A DNA stretch of 64,000 nt from Boswellia sacra (lineage: Eukaryota; Streptophyta; Magnoliopsida; Sapindales; Burseraceae), in the NCBI GenBank assembly GCA_013180625.2, contig SNVD02013297.1:1-64000 (forward strand), in the 5' to 3' direction. Within the stretch, counting starts at the first letter, position 1; the number at the start of each line of letters is the position of its first letter. Made by a program: the position numbers and the translations under genes. Of the stretch, positions 33,891 through 47,009 are shown in pieces. The notes beneath the pieces were generated by a model that worked only from the letters and a program-made list of their open reading frames with translations, did no database searches and was not told the origin of the DNA.

Positions 33891-34635
33891 AGACTTGGCA
33901 ATGAGTTATGTTGAACGAGTTTCATATCGTTTCGTATTCGTATCGTGTTAAATTTTATCAATCTAAATCCGACCTATATTAACTTATTAGGTTTAATTTG
34001 GAAAACTCAAATCCAACTATTAATTTAAGGTGTTATTCAAATCTGATCTGTTTAACCAAATTTTTTTTTAATTCCTTTTAAAAATATCATATAATTTTTA
34101 ATTTTACACTCTAAACATAAAAGGATAAACATATAACTTATGGATCTCTAATCTTTTCTTTGTTAACAACAATTTTTTAAAGTCCATCAGATTTTCAAAA
34201 TTTAATTTAATATTAAAACGTAATCAAAGATTTGTGCAATATCACTTTCCAAGGTCTATCTAAAACATCTTTTGTAGAAAAAATAAATAAATAACTTTAT
34301 TCAAGTAAATAAATAATAGTGAAGGATTTCGGAAGATTTCAAACTCGCTACATAATCTTTCTCCTTTTGATAATAAGTTAAAATAATTAGTCAATCAATA
34401 ATAATTTTTTAGTATTGATTATAAATTTTAACATTTTATGAATAAATTTATTAAAATATTTTTATTACCAACATCTTAAACTTGCAATATAGGTTTTTAT
34501 AGATTTGATTCAAAAACAGTCAGATAATAAATGTGTTTTATCATATTAACCAATATAATTAATTAGACACAACATCTGTTTTCATTGAATGAGTTTATAC
34601 CGTATTAATGGGTCATGTAGAAATTTGCCAGGTCT
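33891..34635. mobile_element. hAT-like non-autonomous element (745 bp)
   Basis: Inverted ends AGACTTGGCAA (33891-33901) and TTGCCAGGTCT (34625-34635). Flanks AAGGAATA (33883-33890) and AAGTAATA (34636-34643) match at 7 of 8 positions. The interior left part has CGTATTCGTATCGTGTTAAA, as in related hAT MITEs. There is no transposase. Confidence 0.78.
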
Positions 34636-34811
34636 AAGTAATACTTAACATAGATGCATCTTGCAGAAATATTCATAAAATTTTTTGAGAAATTATTAAA
34701 AAAAAACCCAATTTTGGGGGTCTTTTGACAAATAACAATATTTTGAAATAAAATTTTAGATGCCCCTTATCAAATTCAGTATCAATTACCCCATTCACTC
34801 TAATTCGTAAA

Positions 34812-36017
34812 CATGGACGGAGCCAAGAAGGGACAAGGAGCACCTCCTCGATTTGAAATTTTTTCTGAATTTAAAATTTTTTTAAAGTATATTATCTATT
34901 TTGCCCCTCTTTTATGCTAAAATTACAAATTTAATTAAATTTGATCAATTTTTTTATTGTTTTCTTCTTCCTTACCTGTGCACCTCAGCAAAAATAGAGA
35001 TTATGTCTTCTTTCTCATCCATTTACATAAAATAAAAAATTATTTCTTATTCTTCTTCTTCACTTCACTCGACATCTTTATCAAATCAAAACTCATCTAT
35101 CTTGTTTGTCTTATCTATTTACATAAAAAGAATTAGAAGTTAGTATATGCAGAGTTAAAAATCTTTTTCTCATCTTTTATTTATTGGTTTTTATCATATT
35201 AAGTAAATGTACTCTGATTTAATATTATTGACGATCACTTTTTTATTCTTCATCTTGGTTTGTAATTTATGGCAATTAGTTTATTATCATTATATTATCT
35301 ATGAAAATGAGACAATAATTTTATGTAATTACTCTATTCTTTTGCCCAATGACTTACTAGTTATTGTCATTGCTAGGGTATTATACTTTCTTTTTATACA
35401 ATTTTTTATTTTATATATATATTTATAATTTTTTTAACTGTGTTAAAGGTCATGATTTTGAATATTTTATATTTGTTATAATATAAATAAAATAAGGATG
35501 GACACTACATGCCTCATCTATTATTTATTTGCATCGTAAATTAAGAATTGAAGCTTTATTAGATTTATTGAATTATTTAAAGCTATCAATATTAGAAAAT
35601 TTTAATTTTATTACTCAAAAGCCAACTTTTATTTATCTGGATAGTAAATTACTAATTTGATTATTACTTTAAATAAGTAATTTTATACATGGAGTAAAAG
35701 TAAGTCAAATTACTAAGTTGATTATTCCTCTTTAAGAAAGTGTTATTATTTTTTCTTTAAATTCATTTACATTACTAAAAAATGATCAATGGTTAAATGA
35801 CAATTTAGTTAATAATATGATAAATTAGATATCATATCATACTTTCAAAATATTAAATAATCAACTTAACAATTTGACATGAAATTACTTGGTAATGGAA
35901 TATATTATTATTTATATGAAAATTTTAAAATTTTACCGTTTATAAACTTACCTAGTAAAATTTTTACTGTTTATGAAATTTTGCCCCTCCTTGACAGGCT
36001 TTCTGGCTCTGTCACTG
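34812..36017. mobile_element. hAT-like non-autonomous element (1206 bp) with perfect TSD
   Basis: The left end is CATGGACGGAGCCAAGAAGG. The right end, reverse complemented, is CAGTGACAGAGCCAGAAAGC. The identical octamer TTCGTAAA flanks both sides (34804-34811, 36018-36025). The interior is AT-rich, and ORFs such as 35207-35428 have no domain similarity. Confidence 0.88.
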
Positions 36018-36025
36018 TTCGTAAA

Positions 36026-38382
36026 CAAAATATTCCGCAGCTCTATACATTAGTCGATAATCGAATATCATATTGAACATTTACCTAACATCACTAAATA
36101 ATAGTCTAACATTATTGTTTTTTTATGGCAAGGAAACTCAAGAACTCTTTTTAAACGGTATTTTATTCTTACAACTTTTTTATGGATTGGTCAAATAATT
36201 TTAAAAAATTATAAAATTTATGCTATTGAATAAACAAATGAGGAGGAGTAGCGCAGCCGTGCAGCATGCGAGAAAATATTATTCCTTCTTATAATCAAAT
36301 ATGTTATGCAGAGTTTGCTCCTCATATTCATGCATGCAACATATCCTTTTCATTTTCATTTTTATTTTTTCTGTTTTGTATTGCATGAGAAGAGGTTGCA
36401 AGGACAACTTGGTTTTAAAAATTTTAAAAAAAAATTTGGATCTTGAATCTAATGGTCAACCCATATAATTAATGGCCGGATGTACGTTAGTGAGCTCACA
36501 GAAGAAATATTGTCAGTGAGATTAGTCAATTTTCAATTTTTATGTGTAATTAGAAAACAAACTAAACTATGTATTGTAGCTGCAGAGGTCCTACTAATCT
36601 TGAGCTACTTTTTTATGAAGTTTTACTTCGGATAACTGTAATAAAAAGAAAAAAAAAACCTTAATAATTATGATTTGGATTCTTCACATCAATTATGGGT
36701 GTTTGGCTGGATGAGAAAATCCAAGAAAAAAAGAATATATGGTCTGAGCACGCAGCAATAAATGAATGATTGTTGCTTGTATTTATTTTTATTAATTATT
36801 TTATTATTTATAGTAGTGCTCTTAATTGAGTGGAATGTATCCCGACTCTTATATATTATTTATATAAATTTTATTTATATAAATTTATACAAGATTATTC
36901 AATAAATTAAAAAAAAAAACTGAAGGAACGGCCATACATAGATAGATAGAAGCGAGCGTGGGTGCTTAGGCAAATGAATAAAAAAATAAAAAAAGAAAGA
37001 GACGTAATGGGAGTGGTTGGTCAATTATGGTGAAAACTGAGAAAGGGCCTAGTCTAATCTAAAAGATAGCTTAGTGAAGGAATGGAATAGCGATAGTTAC
37101 AATAGAATTGTAAAGCAAACGTAAATTATTAGTATTTTTTATTATGTACAGGCACGTTGTATTATCAGATTAGTAATCGGCTTAGTTTGATTGATAGGCA
37201 AGCTCGCCCAGTTCACGTGATAATATCATACACAAGGACATGCTGCACGCGTTTCCAATTTTTCAAAATTTTTTTTTTATTTTACTTTACAAAACAGGAC
37301 ACCACATAACAATGACGTGTGAAAATGACTATTTTTCTAACCTATCTAATTTTCCAACCAAATCTGCAGCTCTTAAGCAGGACACCACATAAAATATAAT
37401 TGTCATGTTATACATTGAAATTTTCCTTAATTTTTTTTAACTCCTCCGATGAATTTTTATCGACTCAGATGGTAAAGAGTTGATTGTAAAATTTAATTAT
37501 AGATGTATTATTGATCATATATTAATATGATACCTTGATATATTTATATAATTACAAATTTATAATAAGCTCCATTTTTATAATTTAATATTTTCAAAAT
37601 ATCATTTATTAATGCTTTTGATCTTAGTTTAGAAGAACTATTAATGATCAATCTTTTAATCTAATATTTTTGCAATTTTTCTTGATCAATGTTTAGAAGT
37701 CAACTAACGATCCACGTGAGGTATCAAATTTTATAGAATAAAATCTTGAATATAGATAAAACTTTAAGTTGCGGTCGATTACCTTGAGCTGTTAATTAGT
37801 TTATTTAAACTTTTGATATTAGAAGAAAGGTTAGTGATTGATCGTCAAAACTCAATTCATTTCCTTATCATTTGCGTTCAAAGAATAGAATTTCAAATGT
37901 TAAAGTCATCACGCTCCCCTTGTGATTATCATACAATCATATTATTGGAAAATCTTGATAAAATTGTCCATCACTCTTCCGTTTTGATCATTGTCAATTA
38001 TGCCATAACAAAAACCAAACATATTGCCAATTAATGTGTCGTTTCGTGTTCGTACCATCCAATTCAAAGGTTGGGGGCAAAAATTCAACCATACAATATA
38101 AGCGCAATTGACATAAACATAATCGATTTAGGAAGCTAAAGAAATTGTAATAGTTGACGTCCATTTTGCCCAAAAGGAATGGTGGGTTAAAATTAAGTGC
38201 AAATTATTATGATTGATAATGGTTAGATTCAAATATTAATGTTAGATCTTTATCTAATAGTTTTAAATTTTCAAGTCAAGTGATTTCTTAAGATAGTGTC
38301 AAAGCTAAAAGTTTAAAGTTCTCGATTTCTCTAGAAAATTATGTCATTTAAGTCAAATCTAATAATCCTTTCACATTAACTT
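36026..38382. other. Intergenic AT-rich DNA
   Basis: No gene is supported. A 15-bp direct repeat CAGGACACCACATAA occurs at about 37296 and 37378, each followed within 30 bp by a TGACGTG/TGTCATG-like motif. The ORF at 37813-38034 shows no recognisable domain. Confidence 0.5.
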
Positions 38383-38385
38383 TTA

Positions 38386-39475
38386 GGGCGTGTTTGATGC
38401 CGCATATTACGCGACATTGGATAGGCTAACGAATTTATACTGTGTTTGAGCAGTTTTTTGGACGGGATAGCGTAGCATAAAATCGGTACTATAGCTGATA
38501 CTGTTTACACAAAATTATATAAATTTTATACACAGCTTTTTCGTGGGTTAACGCCGCATAACATTTCCTGTTTCTTTCTCGCTTCACTTCTTCCTTCTCT
38601 ATTCGTTTTCTTCCTTCTCTCTCTTTTAATCTTCCATTCTCTGTCACAAAATATCATTTCAATATAAACAAACCAAAATCCCAAACTCATCAAAATTCAA
38701 ATCAAGGAACAAAAGGTTATGCAAGAAAAAGAAAGGACTTTTTCCTTGGAGAAACAAATCAAGTACTTCATATGCATACAACTTTCACGTTTCTCCTTCA
38801 ACTGCAACAACACCATCAAAACTCAAATCCCTCCGCTGCTATACCACTAGCCAATTAAATTGATCTGGAAAAAAAAAGAAAAAAAAAAGAACACAAATAG
38901 AAGAAGGAGAAGACGAACAGAGATGAAAAGAAAATTGAACTTGAGTCTTGGACCCAAAAGAGACGAAAAGGGGGGAGAGAGAGAGAGAGAGAGAAATAGA
39001 AGAAGATGAATAAAGAAGAGATAAAACTCTGTAACTTGAGTATTGAACCAAATAAAGACGAAAAGAAAGGCGAAGTAAAGAGAGAGAAAAATAATTAAAA
39101 ATAATTAATGACATATTAAAAATAATTAAAATAATTAATTGATATTTATGTGTATACATATTTAGTTAAATATTTTTAATCATAAAAATTTAAATTTATT
39201 AAAATTTAGAATAATTATTAATTTGAATTTATGAATTTTATTTTTAATTAAAAATTTATATGATTTTGATTGTTAATTATTTTAATTTAGAATAAAAAAA
39301 TTAATACATTGTAATACAGTCTTTTATCAAACATAGTATTATTTAACATATATATAATACAATGACAAATCAAACACATTATAAAATTTACTCAATCCTA
39401 TATAATATAATTCATTACAATGTTATCCAATACAATTAGAGTAATACTATCCTATATGATACATCAAACATGCCA
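38386..39475. mobile_element. PIF/Harbinger (Tourist-like) non-autonomous element, 1090 bp
   Basis: Ends GGGCGTGTTTGATG and CATCAAACATGCCA, with TTA on both sides (38383-38385, 39476-39478), the 3-bp TSD of the PIF/Harbinger superfamily. The interior has a pyrimidine-rich then purine-rich part (38570-39100) with a (GA)n run at about 38973-38994. There is no transposase. Confidence 0.8.
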
Positions 39476-39607
39476 TTAAGGAATTGTGAATTGAAACATA
39501 AAACCAAGGTTTTCAATGAAAAAATATAACAAAAGTTTGGTGTTAATTAAAAAAATGGGATTATAACAATTTAAAAGTGTGCCTTAATTAGTTAATGGTT
39601 CCTCGTG

Positions 39608-39670
39608 ATGGCTGATGCAAATGCAATCACCAAGGCGGCGGCCGGGAAACTCTCCGCCGACCACCTATAA
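39608..39670 (+). other. Small GC-rich ORF or exon relic
   Basis: ATG to TAA gives 20 codons, MADANAITKAAAGKLSADHL, in an isolated GC-rich island (GGCGGCGGCCGGG) within very AT-rich DNA. It could be the first codons of a lost gene or a chance ORF. No further exon was found downstream. Confidence 0.25.
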
Positions 39671-42249
39671 GTCAAATCTACCTTCATACTTTCCTCAATT
39701 TACATCATATTCCTCGCCGTATATATATAATAAAATTGTGGAATAATCATGTCAATTCATTTTTAAAATATTCAGAAAATTATTTGTTTTTATTCGAAAA
39801 GAATATTTAAAGACTCTAAGAAAAAATAAGAAGAAAGTAAAGTTTTTGGAGGCTTTTTAAATAAAAATATTTTTTCAACTAAGTTCAATTTCTCCAAGTG
39901 TAGACATGAGATTTGATAGTCCAATGTATTGCTGGACTAACATCTAGTAGCGGTTGATAATTCAATGCTTTGTCTAATGTCAATGATAACTATCAAGCAT
40001 TGTTGAGTCGTCTAAAAATCTAATTCAATAGTTCTATACTTGATTTAATTAAAAAAAAAAAAAGCACAATAAAAAGTTGCAATAGTTGACGCATCTTTAC
40101 TTTTTCTAAAATCCAAATATTTGAAATAATATTTAAAATCTATTTTCTGAAATAAAACTTATAAAATATAAGAAAAACAACTTAAAAAAAGAATCTCCAT
40201 ACTTTATAATAATCTTTTATATACAATCACGTAACCGGCTTCGAATATATTTCAACCAAATACGTTTTCTAAAATAGATAAAACAAAAAGGTTGTATCCG
40301 AACTTTACGATTGTAGAATCCAACTTTATTAAAGTTACTTTATCTTTTCTTGTATGCTCAGCCTCCTTTATTGAAGTGAAAATAGATAAAAATTAAGAAT
40401 TGATGAAGAAGAATATTAATTGCCAAATTCTTCCACTTTCTTCCTGCAAAAGATATTACAGTCAAAAGATACATTCTTTTTGTCCATCTGTTAGTTGGAG
40501 CTCGAGGTTTTCTTGATTCAGATCCACTTAAAACTATATTTTATAGTAAAGGTATATAATCTCATAAATTATTCCTGAGATTTGTTCAATTGTTATAGAC
40601 AACTTGTTGAAATATGAGTTTATCTGTCCTTTTTCTTTCTTTAATCGTATAAGATTATTTCATATTATAAAATTCCAAAGGACTCATTAAATCAATAATA
40701 AAATTTTATATACAACCATTCCATGTAATATTAGATACACAAATTAAACTTTCTCAATTTGATTATCAATAAAAGATATGCTTTTTCTTTTTCGACCTTA
40801 AAAAATTGGGGGGTGGTGTTGGGGGTTGGGAATTAAAATCATGTGCTCAAAAACAAATAAGAGATTGTTTAAGCCTTTGAAAGTGTATATATGTTAACAT
40901 TTATGGGTTTTTTTGTTATTAAAATAGAAACTAATGAGCTTTTTGAAAGTAAATGAAATATGGGGTCAAAACTAGTGTAATAATAACTCTATTTTAATTT
41001 AAGATCCACAAATTTGGTAAAAATATTTGATTAAGTTCAAGGTTAGTTAAAATTAAATGCTTCCTTGTTAATATTCTTCGTATACTTTCTCTATGCAAAT
41101 CTATCATTAAGATATTCTAAAACTTTAAAATTTATGCAAGACATGTTTATGATTTAATAAAAAAAAAAAATTAAATGATCAATGGTTAATCACATGACAA
41201 ATATCATTAAAAAAAATAAGTTTCTTTTAAATTAATGGGAAAAGTATTTTTCAAAAAGTATTTCCATTAGTTAATCATGAAGGTTTTAACATATTTTCAA
41301 TTCTTTATACAATATATTCATTCATTCAACTATTAATCTACTAGATTATATTGGTTATATGTATTTGTTTTGGAGATTATGAAATTTTTTTATTTTAAAT
41401 AATAAATGTATTTGGAGAATGAATTTTGAAAATGTTTTTAGGATACAAATAATCTCAATCTCTACTTTTGCAGTGTTGATCTCCTTCAAAGATTTTTGAC
41501 AAATTTTATACCTTTTAGCAATTTGTTGGATGACAGCTCTTTCCAAACTTTTAGGAAATTATTAAACAACTAAAAATTCCCTTTTATATTTTTATTTTAA
41601 TTTAGTTACTGTGAGTTCAAGCGTAAAGTAAAATATTTAACATTAGACAATGATAAAATTAAATATGAGGAATTATTGTCATTTTATAATATTTTAGGGA
41701 CAAAATATTATTTTGTGAAACCTCATGAGAGGGAAATTATTTGCCCAACTTTAAATTAAAAGTTATGAAGTTTGACTTAAATATATCAATTAGTCAAGTC
41801 ATCGATTTAGTTTGCTAAAATGATCGACAACATTAATTCTATCCGACAATGTGAAATAACTATTAGCAAAGTATCGAATCGTTCACTGGTGGAACCAGCA
41901 GGTGGCTATAGGCTGTTGTAGAAAATTTTTATTTTGGTACAAAAAGTTCAAATTGTAATCCTTGTAGCCTTACTTTAAAATAAAATTCTTTTATAACAAC
42001 CCATCCAAGCGTGAGAAAAACAAAAAATTTATAAAAAGAATCACTTTAAATCTTATAGATATTATATTTAAAATAAAAATTTTCTTTATATGATATTTAT
42101 TTTATTTTTTTGAATTTTTTCTAAGATGTAATCACCTAAATCTTAATTTACCAAATTATAACTTTACGTTATTATTTCCATCTTATCCTCTAAAATTTTA
42201 ATTTATTATACAAACAAAAATAAATATATATTTTGCTTACCTTACATAT
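39671..42249. other. Intergenic AT-rich DNA
   Basis: No gene is supported. A G-rich stretch GGGGGGTGGTGTTGGGGGTT lies at about 40807-40826. Confidence 0.5.
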
Positions 42250-42252
42250 TTA

Positions 42253-42655
42253 AAGCGCGTTTAGTTGGGTTTGTGTAGTAGTCAAAAGAGCTTTATTAAT
42301 ATCAAAAACTCTTTTAAAAAATTTTTGTGTCATTTAGCTGTTATTTAAAAAAAGTTTTTTATTAAAAAAGTTATTTTACGTCGATTGAAAGAATCCCAAA
42401 ATTAATTACTTTTAAAAAAGAGCTTTTATAAAGTTTTGAAATATAAAAAATACCCTCATTTAATTTTAAATATTTTATTTTATCATTTTCTTATAACAAA
42501 ACTCTATTTTGATAATTTAATTATCATAAGTGCTTCTATATTTATCTTATCAAACAATCAATAATTTTTTGATAAAAGTTCTACTTTTAAAAGTTTTACT
42601 TCAAAAAGATCTACCCCAATAAGTTTTAGTTATATAAATCAAAATAAACAAGCCC
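42253..42655. mobile_element. Probable Tourist-like MITE (~403 bp)
   Basis: The left end AAGCGCGTTTAGTT and the right end AAATAAACAAGCCC are imperfect inverted ends, with TTA on each side (42250-42252, 42656-42658). The interior is rich in AAAAGTTTTT-type segments in both orientations. Confidence 0.5.
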
Positions 42656-42658
42656 TTA

Positions 42659-44127
42659 CTATATATGTCAACTTTTTCATAATAAAATTTAATTATTTAT
42701 TAAATATTAATAAAAAATTTTTACCTCGTTAAATTTTTTTTCTAATTATACCGCTGGAATCGTTGGTGATGTTAAATATTTATCAAAATATGTGTCAAAT
42801 TATTGAGCTTATCTTCGTAATCATGAAATCAGGTCTATATTCAAAACTTGATATTAGATTTGGTTTGAGCATCTAAATTTGAATTAGCGATCTATTTTAA
42901 TTTTTAAGAGAGAAAATTCAACACTTTCTTTTTATTTTATTTTTATATATTTTTCAAAAATATTTGATATTGTAATAGTGTTGTGTAAACGTGCGTGACG
43001 TACACGCGTCAAATAAGTTAGCCCCCGTCGTGTTCTAAACAAAATAAAAAAGTACAAGCAAATCTTGTGATTTAAAAATTCTTTGGCTGCACGTTGGGAT
43101 CATTTTTCGGATTTGGGGAAGATTCTCTTCAGAAGGTCATTTTCGCCATTTTATTGGCAAGAATCTTTGTTCTAGATCCTTCCCTACACTTTGGAGTCCC
43201 TTGCTTTCAATTAACCTTTGTATATTCCTCCAATATTCCACGACATTGGATTTATTATTTAATTTCTATGCAAACAAATTAATCTCTTCGTTAATTCGTG
43301 TTTGATTAGTGCATCTCATGCTATTTAATTATAACTACATTAGTTTATTTAAAACTGATTAACAAGAAAAAAACTTATATTAAACAAACATATCATATAA
43401 TCTATATAGTTATTGCATAAAATTAAAAGATATTACAAATATTTATAGGGTACGTTATTTGCATTGATTCGTGTTGTATTAGTGTATCTTACACCATATA
43501 ATTGGAACTAACATTGGTGTGCGTAATATTTATTAGTAACAAAAATAAGAAAAAAAATTTATGAGGCAGATTTATCACGTTATTTACATGTCAATTGAAT
43601 AGAAAATATACGAAGTACATGTATTTATTTTCCTTTTTGACATAATTGATTGAAAGACAAATAACGTGATGCGTATATCCTATCTAAACGAGTTTATTTA
43701 CTAAAAGGATCCATCACTTATAAATTATTTTATTTTATTGAATGACCTTTTTCACTAGTGATAAGAATAATATTTTAATATGTGTAAATAGCTAGAAAAT
43801 CTTTAAAAAAAATAAGGAAGTCTTATTTCAAAACTATAAGGGGAAATAAAAAAGGGTCAGAAATAGGAGAACTCGTCTCGTTGAAAAATAATTTAGATGC
43901 TGAAGATTTGGATTTTATGATCCTATCTAATGTATCAATAATTAGACATATGTTTTTTCTTCTTCTTAGTTTAACACTAATGTTTGATATCTAACACATT
44001 CAAAAAGACTTATCCATTGTCGAATGTTAGTATTTGATAGCCCAAAACAAATGTTTTTGACATATGGGTATACAGAAGAAGGTCGTCCTATTTAAATTTT
44101 CGAGGTTGGGGTTGTTTTTTTTTCTTT
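42659..44127. other. Intergenic region with a diverged local duplication
   Basis: Two diverged copies of a roughly 55-bp block containing TTCGTGTTTGATTAGTGCAT occur at about 43292-43345 and 43466-43520. No gene is supported, including the ORF at 43094-43282. Confidence 0.5.
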
Positions 44128-44135
44128 AAAAAAAA

Positions 44136-45058
44136 GGGAAAATTGAAAAAATAGACAAAATTAGAGGGTCTCTTTGAAAAATAGACACATCCTGAAAAAT
44201 TTTCATGCCATAGACACTTTCTTGATAAAAAGACCCAATTACCCTTATGTATTCAATTTTTTCCTGAAGGCTTATTTCTCTCCCTTCGAAAGACCAAAAT
44301 CCATTTCTCTCCTTATAGATTTAATTTAATTTCTAGAGAATTTGAATTCGAGATTTGAGTTTCTGAAGGATTTGTGAACTTATTTAAGAAAATCGAGTGT
44401 TATAATGTGATTTATGTACGTTAATACGTGTTATATCACGAAGAACAGGAAGAAGAAGACAGTGTTATATCACGAAGAAGAAGACACTCGACACTCGAAA
44501 ATAACCTGTCGAGTCGTGTCGAGTTATGTAATATCGAGTGTCGAGTTTTGTCGAGTGGTGAAATGTCGAGTGTCGAGTGTTTTCGAGTGGTGAAACATCG
44601 AGTTTTGAGTGTTTTCGAGTGGTAAAATGTCGAGTTTCGAGTGTTGTCGAGTGGTGAAATATCGAGTGTTGAGTGTTTTCGAGTGGTGAAATGTCGAGTG
44701 TCAAATGTTTTCGAGTGGTGAAATGTCGAGTTTCGAGTGTTGTCGAGTGGTGAAATGTCGAGGGTCGAGTGTTTTCGAGTGGTGAAATGTCGAGTTTCGA
44801 GTTGTTTCGAGTTTTGTCGAGTGTGGTCTCCGCGTAATATATGGAAATAAATATATCCCTACTCTTAATTTCCTTTTAGTCCCTATAGTTTGTAATTTGA
44901 CAATTTCATCCCCGAAAAGAGTTGTGCCTGATTCAAGTATATTTTCAAAGGGTATTTGAGTCTTTTTATCAAGAAAGTGTCTATGACATGAAAATTTTTC
45001 AGGATGTGTCTATTTTTCAAAGAGACCCCCTAATTTTGTCTATTTTCTCAATTTTCCC
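44136..45058. mobile_element. Mutator-like MITE with ~112-bp TIRs
   Basis: The 923-bp element begins GGGAAAATTGAAAAAATAGA and ends with the near-perfect inverse. The match extends for about 112 bp through ACACATCCTGAAAAATTTTC and GACACTTTCTTGATAAAAAG. It lies in A runs of 8-9 bases, compatible with a 9-bp TSD that cannot be delimited in homopolymer. Long TIRs starting with GGG..AATT suggest a Mutator-like element. The interior holds a minisatellite and a short possibly captured segment, but no transposase. Confidence 0.85.
44529..44815 (+). repeat. 32-bp minisatellite (about 9 copies), TCGAGTG-rich
   Basis: The unit is close to AAATGTCGAGTGTCGAGTGT followed by TTTCGAGTGGTG. Copies repeat every 32 bp with TCGAG/TTGAG and GTTTT/GTTGT variants. 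The short open frames on both strands come from the repeat. The region is rich in CpG relative to its surroundings. Confidence 0.92.
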
Positions 45059-45067
45059 AAAAAAAAA

Positions 45068-46816
45068 GCCCTTAATTTTGACCCCTTTTTTAACTAGTTC
45101 TAACTATAAGGAGAAAGATGAGATTTGCCTATGTTGATGCATGGAGCGTAGCATGAGCGTAGAGTGGAGTTTGAGTTAAACTCAGCAAGCGCATAAGGTT
45201 TTGAGTTAAATGCAGTCTCATTGTCAATGAAAGTGAAAGCCAAGCTAACAATTGGGGATTGGAGTTGGGAGGTTCACGTTAGGCAGAAAGAGAGACAAAG
45301 CAAGTCAAAACATTGTTTTATGTTTCCAAATTCCCATTTTCCAACAACTTTTAAACTTACAAATTACTCCCAACAACTTTGTAGAGCCAAAATGGTAAGT
45401 AAGATCAATTAATTACAATTAATCTATATAACTTAATAAAATCTTAGACGAGATTCGCTAACACATCATCTTTATATCTATCTAATAATTATATTAGGAT
45501 AGTCTTAACCTCAGAGAAAGTCGTCTAGAAAGATAGATAAGCTGTCACCTCTCTTGTGTATTACTTTGATTTTAAGGAAATAAGAGCTCCGGTCCTACTT
45601 ATTCCAATGCTATACCATATACTGAATACCCTTCAAAACAAAGTGTTTGTAGGGCAGTCAGTTAAACTTTCAAAATTGGTAGAAATTCTTTTGGAGATAA
45701 TACAAATTTCTTCGAAAACTATAAATTCTTTCAAAGATAGTGTAAAAATCATTACATGAACAAATTGCAAGTGAATTTAAACAGTTTTTGGGATTAATTC
45801 CAAAAAAAAAAAACCTTTAATTTTTTCTATGGAAAAGATTAAAAAGATTGATTCAGAAAATATTATATTTAGATGATTAAATGATATTTAAGATTTATTA
45901 TATTGAATTGATAATATTATTGCTATTGAAGAAATATGGAAATGACGTGGAAAGCTCGACAAACTAAGGTTTTCTTTGTTTTTAAAAAAATTATTTTCTT
46001 ACTGTAATTGTCAATTAGATCCATAATTAATCCCACCTAATCACAATTAATTAGTCAAACACTCAAAACGGATAAAACAAGTTGCCAGTCACCAATCCAA
46101 ACGTCACCATCAAATTCAGACAGTAGCGTAAAAGCGTCTTGTCAGAACCGGGTGTCGTTTTGTCAACGTGCACTCCCGCTTCATCCATGGGAAAATATGA
46201 AATAACCTACTGTTGATGGATTTTTGAGAATAACAATTTCTTTCAAAATTTAGATAATCTATCAAATTTTGTATTCGTATATTAAATTTTTCCTATATCA
46301 GAGGAAATAGAAAAACATCCAATCTTATTAGACACTGTAAAGCATCCCTTAACAATCTGCAACCTGATTACATAATTGTTTAACATCATTTGATATATAT
46401 TATACATTATCGAGGTGTCAAGTGAACTAATTTAATAATTTGTTACTTAATTCAATAATTTGATATTTAAATAATAAACAAATGAAAATTAAAAAATCCC
46501 AAATAAGAAGGCCTACTAAAAATTATTAGTCGTCCCAAAAAAATTCACATGATAAATCTGACACGTTTTACCAGAGTTGTGATTCGTTTTCAAATGCTGC
46601 CTTCATTTTGGTTAATTTTCAATTGTTTCTATACAAATTTAAGATTTTGTTGTTGCCCCAAAACTTTTAATTATTTTTGTTATGTTTTCTCAAGTATCGT
46701 CTGGTGTCACCGGCTGTTACCGGTAATCAACTCTCTTACAAAGACTTGAGATTTTTTACATTGCATGAAGCTCTCCGTCCCTTCTTTGTATAATTTTGTT
46801 GCCTTCTCTCTCTCTC
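45068..46816. other. Upstream region of the invertase gene
   Basis: No coding sequence is recognised; the ORFs at 45221, 45556 and 46549 lack domain signatures. The last few hundred bases, with GTCACCATCAAATTC, CAACGTGCACTCCC and GTGTCACCGGCTGTTACCGG, are likely proximal promoter by position. Confidence 0.5.
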
Positions 46817-46824
46817 TATAAATA
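46817..46824 (+). promoter_or_regulatory. TATA box of the invertase gene
   Basis: TATAAATA is preceded by a (CT)n run and followed about 30 bp later by a pyrimidine-rich start region (TTTTTTTCTCTTCTTCTTC, from 46849), a common plant core-promoter layout. The start region contains a (CTT)n microsatellite. Confidence 0.75.
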
Positions 46825-47009
46825 CCACCAACTTGACAATATGCTCTTTTTTTCTCTTCTTCTTCTTCTTCTTCTTCTTCTCTCTCTCTTACATTCTCTT
46901 CTCCTCATCCCTCCGCTTTCGCCGCCCACTCTCCGGCAATTTCTCCGGCGTTTGTTTGAACCGCTGGTCACACTCCTCCTCCGTTGTTCCTTCATTCTCG
47001 CTTTTTAAG

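Noticed and set aside
44465..44704. 79-aa minus-strand ORF with His/Ser/Thr repeats
   Set aside because: It is a translation of the 32-bp minisatellite; the period is not divisible by three and nothing else supports coding.
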